Source: Streptacidiphilus jeojiense (GTDB lineage Bacteria > Actinomycetota > Actinomycetes > Streptomycetales > Streptomycetaceae). Taken from it: a stretch of 19,663 bases of DNA. The notes under the pieces were generated by a model, which saw only the letters and a list, made by a program, of their open reading frames with translations, was not told where the DNA came from and did no database searches. How positions within the stretch are numbered: position 1 is the first letter of the stretch; every line of letters starts with the position of its first letter. The DNA is taken from the NCBI RefSeq assembly GCF_000719095.1, contig NZ_JOEH01000055.1:1-19663 (forward strand). The letters run 5' to 3'. Shown here in pieces: positions 14,288-19,663 of this stretch. The translations under genes were made by a program, and so were the position numbers.

Positions 14288-15529
14288 TCACCCTCTGCGT
14301 GGTGCGTCAGGTCTCGGACGCTTTCGGTGCCGGTGCGGGTTTGTCGAGGTATCCGGTGGGGTCCAGCTGCCGAGGTCCTTGGTCTGGCGGTGGCGCGATG
14401 GGCGCTGGTGGGGGCGTTCGTCGTTCAGGGCCACCGCAGCTGCCCAGTTGGCGAGTTTGCGCAGGTTGGCGTGTGCCAGTTGGAACGCGAGTAGTATGCC
14501 TTGGGCGGCTATCCCGCGAATGCGGCGGGTGCCGGCCGACTCGATGTCCTCGTTCAACAGGTCCTTCGCGTGGCCGTTGCCTCCCTCGATGGAATTGCGA
14601 AGGCGGAAGTAGACCCGCTGCCAGTCGATGCCGCCGTATTCGAGCGGCTGCCAGAGGTTGGCTCCGGATTCCGGGGGGACGGTGATGGATCGCTGCCTGC
14701 AGATCTTGCGGACCCCGGTCGGGATGGGCTCGGGGTCGACCAGCGGGAGGTGAATGCCGCGGCCCATGGTGTGGGGCTTGAGCGGGCACTGCGCACGGCC
14801 TGCCTCGGCGGGGCACATCATCCGCTGGTGGCCTTCGGCGTCGGGCAGTTCCTTGGGCATGAGGCGGTAGGCGGTCCTGGCCGCGATGCGCTTGACCCAG
14901 GTCTCCTTGTCGATGATCTCGGCGATGAGGTCCGCGGTGGCCGAGATGAGGGGCTTCGGCATGCTGGGGCAGTACCAGGTGCCCTCGACGAGGATCGCCC
15001 CCTCGACGCCGCCCTGCAGTCCCAGGTTGTCCTTGGCATAGTCGTAGACCGGGTCGTAGCCCAGGGCCCGGATCGGGAGTTGGAAGTTCTCCGGCTTCTG
15101 GTCGTTGCAGGCCCGGTCGCCGGCGAGTTTGGCGCGTGGGAAGCGGGGGTCGACGCGGCAGAGGGCTTCCAGCGCGACCAAGCCGGGAGTGACGCTGGGC
15201 TTCTCTATCGACATGGCCAGGAACAGGGCCGGGATGACATCGGGGTTGGCCGAGGCGTTGGGCAGTGGGGCGCCGTCGTGACGGGGATCGCGCGCGATGA
15301 TCAGGCTGGCGTCGTATCCGAACAGCGCCTTGCGCACGACCGCCGCGGCCTCGCGTTTCGTGGCCGGCTTCTTGCCCGTCCTGCCCTTGCTCGGGCCCCT
15401 CGTGCAAGTGGTTGTGGGCTTGGATGCAGCCGGAGCGGACACTGCGCCGAATGCGACCAGGGTGTCCATGGCGAGGGGGTCCTTGTGCTTGCTGTCGCGC
15501 CGGTACCACCCGGCGTCGGGATCAGGACC
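14288..15529 (-). pseudogene. 5'-truncated DDE-type transposase
   Basis: About 410 residues resemble the C-terminal catalytic part of an actinobacterial DDE transposase: GWYRRDSKHKD, VRKALFGYDASLIIA, AKLAGDRACND (an Asp of the triad), and near the end VYFRLRNSIEGGNGHAKDLL with the typical Y-x-x-R-x-x-I-E pattern. RRIRGIAAQGILLAFQLAHANLRKLANW follows. The frame continues upstream to 15871, but residues before GPDPDAGWY look like non-coding shadow, so the true N-terminus seems missing or frameshifted. No paired terminal inverted repeats were identified. The element lies between tRNA-Leu and the NTPase operon and marks the region as acquired DNA. The exact insertion-sequence family is uncertain. 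Confidence 0.65.
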
Positions 15530-16052
15530 CGGACACCGATTTCGTGACGGCCGCAGACGCACTGCTGCGCAGCCGTACCGACATGTGCCACATTCGGTAC
15601 GCACCCCTGGTCGGCCATCTGCCACGCGACTGCGACCACTCGGGCACCCGAAGCCGCGGCCACCCCCTGGGGCAACTGCTGCTGGCCCCCATGCCCGCGA
15701 GACCGCGCCTTCTTGCGTCCCGCCGCGGCACGTGCAGCCCGGATTCGGTGCGGTGGCTCCCACGTGAGCAGCTTGCGCGCCCGCGCCGGGCGGGTGAGTT
15801 GGCCGACATTCAGGGGGCGCCCGCATGAGATGGGGCAGGGCCAGGCGGGCGCGCGGCCCCCGCACCGCCACGGAGACAGCCCCGTTGGATTGAGCAGTCC
15901 TCGTCGGTTGCCGCGTGCCGCCGGGCTGTTTCGTCGCATTCAGGCCGCCTCGAGCGGAATCGAGTCACGCTGTGCAATCGTCCTGTCACTGCGCGGGCGG
16001 GTGCGCTCCAATGGGAAGTCCGTTCACGGACAGCTCTCCTGGGGGGATTGCC
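15530..16052. other. Gene-poor stretch between transposase remnant and NTPase operon
   Basis: No frame here reads as a convincing protein. Several frames are open on both strands, as expected at this GC content. It probably contains decayed 5' transposase sequence and the operon's promoter. The only clear structures are the palindrome at 16018-16031 and a G-rich ribosome-binding stretch before 16053. Confidence 0.5.
16018..16031 (+). promoter_or_regulatory. 14-bp palindrome in the operon leader
   Basis: GTCCGT-TC-ACGGAC has perfect 6-bp arms with a 2-nt centre, 21 bp upstream of the first ATG. It may be an operator for the NTPase operon or a small leader hairpin. Confidence 0.4.
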
Positions 16053-16487
16053 ATGGACTTCTCCAACGATCTGGCGGCGGTCAGTGCCATCGGCGGCAGG
16101 GCACTCGTCACCGCGATGACCACGGACCTCTGGGCTGCCACGCGGGCCCGGTTCGCGCGCTGGCTCAGCAGGGACCGGCCGGACTCCGAGGCCGTCCACC
16201 TGGAGCGGCTGGACCGGGACCATGACGCCTTGATCGCGGCATCGGGACTGGAGCGCGAAGAACTGGCCCAGGCGCTGGAGACCCGCTGGGCCGGCCGGCT
16301 GCAGGATGCGGCTGAACTGGACGCGGAGTCCGCAAGGATCCTGATCGAGATGGTCCGGCAGTGGGAACAGGAGCATCCGGCTGAAACGCCAGTATCGCGG
16401 GTCGACCAGAACGCCAAGGCCGGCGGACACGCGCGGATCATCCAGATCGGCCGGGACCAGAACATCACCCGCCGGGAGCCGAAGTGA
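16053..16487 (+). CDS. Small adaptor-like protein with C-terminal GRDQNI tag
   Basis: This 144-aa protein has an Ala-rich helical N-terminus (ALVTAMTTDLWAATRARFARWL, about 17-38) and a charged helical middle (AVHLERLDRDHDALIAASGLEREELAQAL). Its C-terminal tag is AKAGGHARIIQIGRDQNI (121-138). From general familiarity, proteins of this size and pattern often precede NTPase genes in Streptomyces; their function is unknown. The tag matches a stretch at the N-terminus of the next protein. ATG 16053 is chosen because GGGGGGA lies just upstream and the N-terminus fits; the upstream in-frame extension to 15915 reads like non-coding sequence. The gene overlaps the NTPase gene by GTGA. Acting as an adaptor or membrane-proximal partner of the NTPase is inference. 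Confidence 0.7.
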   Translation: MDFSNDLAAVSAIGGRALVTAMTTDLWAATRARFARWLSRDRPDSEAVHLERLDRDHDALIAASGLEREELAQALETRWAGRLQDAAELDAESARILIEMVRQWEQEHPAETPVSRVDQNAKAGGHARIIQIGRDQNITRREPK

Positions 16488-18580
16488 CCGACACCGGCGC
16501 AGGCCCGATCTTCTCCGTCCGCCAGCGACGGCGCGGCACCGCCAGCGCACCATTCGCCGTCCGTCAGACCACGCGCGCCTCCGGAAACGCCTACGTGGTG
16601 CAGGTGGCCGGCGACTACGAGGACCGAAGCGTCACCGTCGCGCGGCTGCCACTGGCAGCCGTCCCGATCGACCCCGCGGAAATCCGCCTGGCCGACCTCG
16701 CCTACGTGGGTCCCGACCCCGGGCACCGGGACGCGGTCGCCGGGGCCCTCGCCGCACTCCAGCCTTCGATCAGCCGCGCCAACATCGTGGTCCTCCTCGG
16801 AGACGCCGGCAGCGGACGCCGCACCGCGGCGCTGCGGATCCTGACGAAACTGGGACTCGAACCCAAACGCATCCACGCACTGGAACAGGACTGGGACACC
16901 CCTCGGGTCGAACAGATCCCGCACCTGCCCGGAGACGGCTACATCCTGGACCTGACGGCCTATCAGGACCTGGGTGACGAGTTCTACACGGGGCTGGCCG
17001 GCTACCAGCACGCGGTCCTGGGGCAGGAGACCTTCCTGGTCGTACTCGCCACCGCGGGAACCTGGCACCCGAACGGCCGCACCAGGGTCCCGGCCCTTGC
17101 GGTCCCCGTGCCCAGCGCCGTGGCCGTGGCCACCAGCCATCTGCGGGTCCTCACCGACGAACGCGTTGGCTGGCTCAACGAGCACCCCCTGGCCGACGTC
17201 CTCGGTCCACGGGCGACCCCCGGCGAGGGAGCGCGCCTGGCACAGGCCATCAGCCAGGCCACCGACGACCAGCAGGGCCGACGAGCCGCGGCCGACGAGT
17301 TCCAGGACTGGTGGAACCACCTCTCGAAATGGTTCGCCACCAGTGAGCACCCCGGCGACCTCGCCGACCGAACCCTGCTGATCGCCGCGGCACTGCTGGA
17401 CGGCGCCCCCGCAGCCGTGATCATGGATGCGGCCGACAGCCTGTTCACGGCGGTAGGCGGCTCCCTGCCCACGGGAGGGGCACTGGCCGGACGCGACCTG
17501 GACCGGCGCCTGGCCCGTATAGACGCCTCACGCGACGGCGACCGCGTCTCGCTCGACAGCAAGCGCCGCGGAGTGGACGTCGCAGTCCTCGAATACGTCT
17601 GGGAGCAGCGCCCCCAGTTGCGGTCGGTGCTCCTTGGCTGGGCATCGGACATCAGCAGCGCCCAGGGCGCCGCGGCGAACCATCTGGAGCGCATCGCCCA
17701 CGCCCTCACCCGACTGGCTGTGGCAAGCGGCGGCAGCCAGGTGCTGGAGGTCCTCACCGACTGGACCGACCAGGGCAGATCCCACCACAGGTTCGCCGTC
17801 AGCATGCTGGGAACCCTCGCACTGGATCCCACACTGGGAATCGCGGTCCGCAAGAACCTGTACGACTGGGCGCGCCAGAAGGGGACCAGCGAGGACCGGG
17901 CCCGCGCCGTGGCCGAAGTGTGCGGCGGCCCGCTGGGCCAGCGCTACCCGCGGATAGCCCTGACTCGGCTGCGGCTGCTGGCCGCCCGCACGGACGGCCG
18001 CGGTGGCGAGGCGGTCGCCACCGCGCTGCGGTCGCTGGCAGCCCGACCGCAGCAGTGCCTGCTGGTCCTTGCCGAGGTCCTCGCCTGGGCCGAGAGCACT
18101 GACGAGCAGAACAGCAACGCCGGCGCGATCGCGTTCCTCGCCCTGGTCGATCTCACCGCGCTGGACTCCGTCGGAGGCCTCCTGGCCGCGGAACTGGCAC
18201 GGGAAGGGACCAGTTCGGAAGCGATGCACCTGTTCGCGCGCGGTTGGCATGCGGCACGGCGCCACGCACCGAGCAGCGCGGGGGCGATGGCCTCGCTGGC
18301 GGCCTGGCTCGATGTCCCCGACATTCCGCAGGAGGACCGGGTCGACATCGCAGCGGCCATCGTGCGAGAGCGACTCGGCGAAACAGACGTGGCCGGAATG
18401 CTCCTCCGCGGCGCCACCACCCCCAGCGGCGAAACCGTGCGCGAGCTGGCTCTTGCCCGCCTGCTCTACCGCATGCCCGAAGGATCGCAGGACCAGGAAC
18501 CGGCTGAAGCCGTCCCGCAACATGAGCAGAGCGACACCGCGCAGGAGGACCCGCCCTCAGAAGACCCCGCGGACACCTAA
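16484..18580 (+). CDS. STAND/AAA-like NTPase with degenerate P-loop and helical-repeat C-terminus
   Basis: This is a 698-aa protein. Residues 31-47 carry RASGNAYVVQVAGDYED, matching the C-terminal tag of the preceding protein. A nucleotide-binding region follows: VVLLGDAGSGRRTAALRIL (103-120), where Arg-Arg-Thr stands in place of Lys-Ser/Thr of Walker A, a Walker B-like GYILDLTAY (152-160) and a sensor-like ETFLVVLATAGTW. The remainder (about 260-650) is Leu/Ala-rich helical sequence suggestive of repeats, ending in an acidic tail. No nuclease, protease or other effector domain is recognised. The GTG start overlaps the upstream stop, with GGGAG 5 nt before it, so translation is coupled. It may be the sensor or switch of a conflict system; that is inferred from architecture and context. 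Confidence 0.7.
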   Translation: MTDTGAGPIFSVRQRRRGTASAPFAVRQTTRASGNAYVVQVAGDYEDRSVTVARLPLAAVPIDPAEIRLADLAYVGPDPGHRDAVAGALAALQPSISRANIVVLLGDAGSGRRTAALRILTKLGLEPKRIHALEQDWDTPRVEQIPHLPGDGYILDLTAYQDLGDEFYTGLAGYQHAVLGQETFLVVLATAGTWHPNGRTRVPALAVPVPSAVAVATSHLRVLTDERVGWLNEHPLADVLGPRATPGEGARLAQAISQATDDQQGRRAAADEFQDWWNHLSKWFATSEHPGDLADRTLLIAAALLDGAPAAVIMDAADSLFTAVGGSLPTGGALAGRDLDRRLARIDASRDGDRVSLDSKRRGVDVAVLEYVWEQRPQLRSVLLGWASDISSAQGAAANHLERIAHALTRLAVASGGSQVLEVLTDWTDQGRSHHRFAVSMLGTLALDPTLGIAVRKNLYDWARQKGTSEDRARAVAEVCGGPLGQRYPRIALTRLRLLAARTDGRGGEAVATALRSLAARPQQCLLVLAEVLAWAESTDEQNSNAGAIAFLALVDLTALDSVGGLLAAELAREGTSSEAMHLFARGWHAARRHAPSSAGAMASLAAWLDVPDIPQEDRVDIAAAIVRERLGETDVAGMLLRGATTPSGETVRELALARLLYRMPEGSQDQEPAEAVPQHEQSDTAQEDPPSEDPADT

Positions 18581-19351
18581 GTGAAGGGCCTGGGCCGACT
18601 CCGCGCGCGCAAGGCGGCACCAACCTCGGACCTCCCGGCCGCCGACGGCACCAGGACCCGTCCGGACCGCCTTCCCAGCCGTGTTCCCAGCCTCCACTTC
18701 ACCGTGCAACTGACCCCCAAGTGGCAGCACCAGGGCGGCGGTACCGACCCGAACGGGCACCTGGCCGCCGCAGCCCGCCACCATCTGCGCGAGACCGCCC
18801 GACGAACCCTGCGCCACTTCTCGGTCCTAGACCTGGACGCCGCCCAGGACGCCGTCAACGCCAAAACGGGCACCTGGACACACTCCGGCAACGGCCTGAA
18901 CGTCTGCGGCCACGTGGCACTGGACGTCTCACCCGAAGACTTGGCCTGCGCCAGAGAACACCTGCAGGCCGAAAGAGCCGGCGACCTGCGACGGATGGAC
19001 GCCCAACGGGACCTCGCCGCACTCCAGCGGACCCTCGCGGACAGCGACCGGCGCGTCGTGTGGTGGATCGTCAACCGACCGGACCGACTGAACGAACTCG
19101 ACACCTTTTCAACGGCGTTGAAGGACCTGAAGCCACCTGTCGACGACGCCCGCGACGAGCTGCACAGCAGAGCGATCCGCTTCATCGACCATCTCACGGC
19201 AGAACTGCACAGCCCCCAACAGCGGGAGATGTTCATCCGCGCCCTCAGCAGCACCCTGCAGGCACTGGGAAAGGCGAACCTGAACGAAGGAGCTGAGCAG
19301 TGGCTCCACCAAGCGCCTCCCGGACCCGGGGACGCAGCCCATCCAGCCTAG
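18581..19351 (+). CDS. Uncharacterised protein, third gene of the NTPase operon
   Basis: This 256-aa protein starts with GTG immediately after the NTPase TAA, without a clear ribosome binding site, so translational reinitiation is likely. After a basic tail, a beta-rich stretch (LHFTVQLTPKW) and an Arg-rich helical part lead to GLNVCGHVALDVSPEDLACAREH. A long charged helix follows (RRMDAQRDLAALQRTLADSDRRVVWWIVNRPDRL). The pattern of a beta-sheet module followed by a long helix faintly recalls SPFH/Band-7-type proteins, but I cannot confirm this. No catalytic motif or membrane helix is visible. Its position argues for a shared function with the NTPase. Confidence 0.65.
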   Translation: MKGLGRLRARKAAPTSDLPAADGTRTRPDRLPSRVPSLHFTVQLTPKWQHQGGGTDPNGHLAAAARHHLRETARRTLRHFSVLDLDAAQDAVNAKTGTWTHSGNGLNVCGHVALDVSPEDLACAREHLQAERAGDLRRMDAQRDLAALQRTLADSDRRVVWWIVNRPDRLNELDTFSTALKDLKPPVDDARDELHSRAIRFIDHLTAELHSPQQREMFIRALSSTLQALGKANLNEGAEQWLHQAPPGPGDAAHPA

Positions 19352-19375
19352 AACCGACTTCCGGGAGATGTCCGA

Positions 19376-19633
19376 ATGCAGACATATACCGCGCGCTGGC
19401 TGCTCGCCCCGGCCCGCCAGTGGCAAGCCCACCGCCTGATGGCCCAACACGGCCCGGGACTGCCCTACCCCACAGCCTGGGCGCTCATCAGCCTGCACCA
19501 CCACCCCGAAGACGCCGTCTATCTACGACCCGCGGCCCACACCGTCCCCACGTACACCCATCGAGATCGCGTCCCTTGGCGTGGTGTAGCCGATCAGCGT
19601 GGGGTGGTGCGCCGGGGGCGTGGACCCGGGTAG
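19376..19633 (+). CDS. Small uncharacterised protein, possible fourth gene of the operon
   Basis: ATG at 19376 has GGGAG/GGAG 8 nt upstream and follows the previous gene by 24 bp, so it probably belongs to the same operon. The product is 85 aa. The first 58 residues look protein-like (MQTYTARWLLAPARQWQAHR, TAWALISLHHHPEDAVYLRPAA). The last 25 (RDRVPWRGVADQRGVVRRGR) are Arg/Gly-rich and look like read-through into unrelated DNA. The native C-terminus may have been lost by an insertion or rearrangement near 19560. No family is recognised. Confidence 0.5.
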   Translation: MQTYTARWLLAPARQWQAHRLMAQHGPGLPYPTAWALISLHHHPEDAVYLRPAAHTVPTYTHRDRVPWRGVADQRGVVRRGRGPG

Positions 19634-19663
19634 CTTCCGCTCTGCCGACAGGGTGGGCCACCG

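Noticed and set aside
14501..15547. 348-aa plus-strand ORF antisense to the transposase
   Set aside because: Shadow of the minus-strand transposase frame, which carries Y-x-x-R-x-x-I-E and other typical stretches.
15530..15871. Upstream extension of the transposase frame
   Set aside because: About 114 residues are Pro/Arg/Gly/Cys-rich with no similarity to a transposase N-terminus; treated as non-coding.
15915..16052. Upstream extension of the 144-aa tagged protein
   Set aside because: Extension residues look non-coding; ATG 16053 has a G-rich ribosome binding site and a family-like N-terminus.
14010..19663. tRNA-linked attL/attR pair or integrase
   Set aside because: No duplicate of the tRNA 3' end and no integrase were found in the window.
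1..19663. CRISPR array
   Set aside because: No regularly spaced identical repeats with unique spacers; the two tandem repeats have no spacers.

Overview
The window is very GC-rich, with strong third-position G/C bias, GTG/TTG starts, GTGA stop-start overlaps and a leucine tRNA without an encoded CCA. It looks like a chromosomal segment of a Streptomyces-type actinomycete (Streptomyces, Kitasatospora or Streptacidiphilus). All assignments come from reading the sequence; no database search was run.

Layout. 1-99: tail of an unidentified plus-strand gene. 93-5257: a two-armed aromatic-acid catabolic locus. The minus arm has a benzoate/2-aminobenzoate-type CoA ligase followed by a PaaX-family regulator. 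The plus arm has a translationally coupled acyl-CoA dehydrogenase, short-chain dehydrogenase and RidA-family protein. The 204-bp divergent control region carries four CGAACC boxes and two related inverted repeats. No ring hydroxylase or enoyl-CoA hydratase is in view, so only part of the pathway is here. 5498-5776: a small CBM48/isoamylase-N protein. 5804-7432: a DHA2-type MFS exporter with a TetR-style operator over its promoter. 7609-8613: a doubtful 52-codon ORF and an OmpR-type winged-helix protein without a receiver domain. 8654-10291: an ABC-F ATPase sharing a 15-bp-arm bidirectional terminator with the regulator. 10368-13153: an M20 peptidase and a membrane-anchored NAPE-PLD-like metallo-hydrolase. 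13182-13754: an RsbW-like ATP-binding protein.

14010-14092 is tRNA-Leu(GAG). Accessory DNA follows: a 23-bp-arm perfect inverted repeat, more hairpins, a 5'-truncated DDE transposase (14288-about 15529), and a tight operon of three to four genes (16053-19633). The operon encodes a 144-aa adaptor-like protein, a 698-aa STAND/AAA-like NTPase with a degenerate P-loop, a 256-aa protein of unknown role and an 85-aa protein. The first two share a short sequence tag (A-x-G-x-A-x-[IV]-[IV]-Q-[IV]-x-x-D), at the C-terminus of one and the N-terminus of the other, suggesting they assemble together. This is the best candidate for an undescribed system, probably a conflict or anti-phage module, but that role is inferred.
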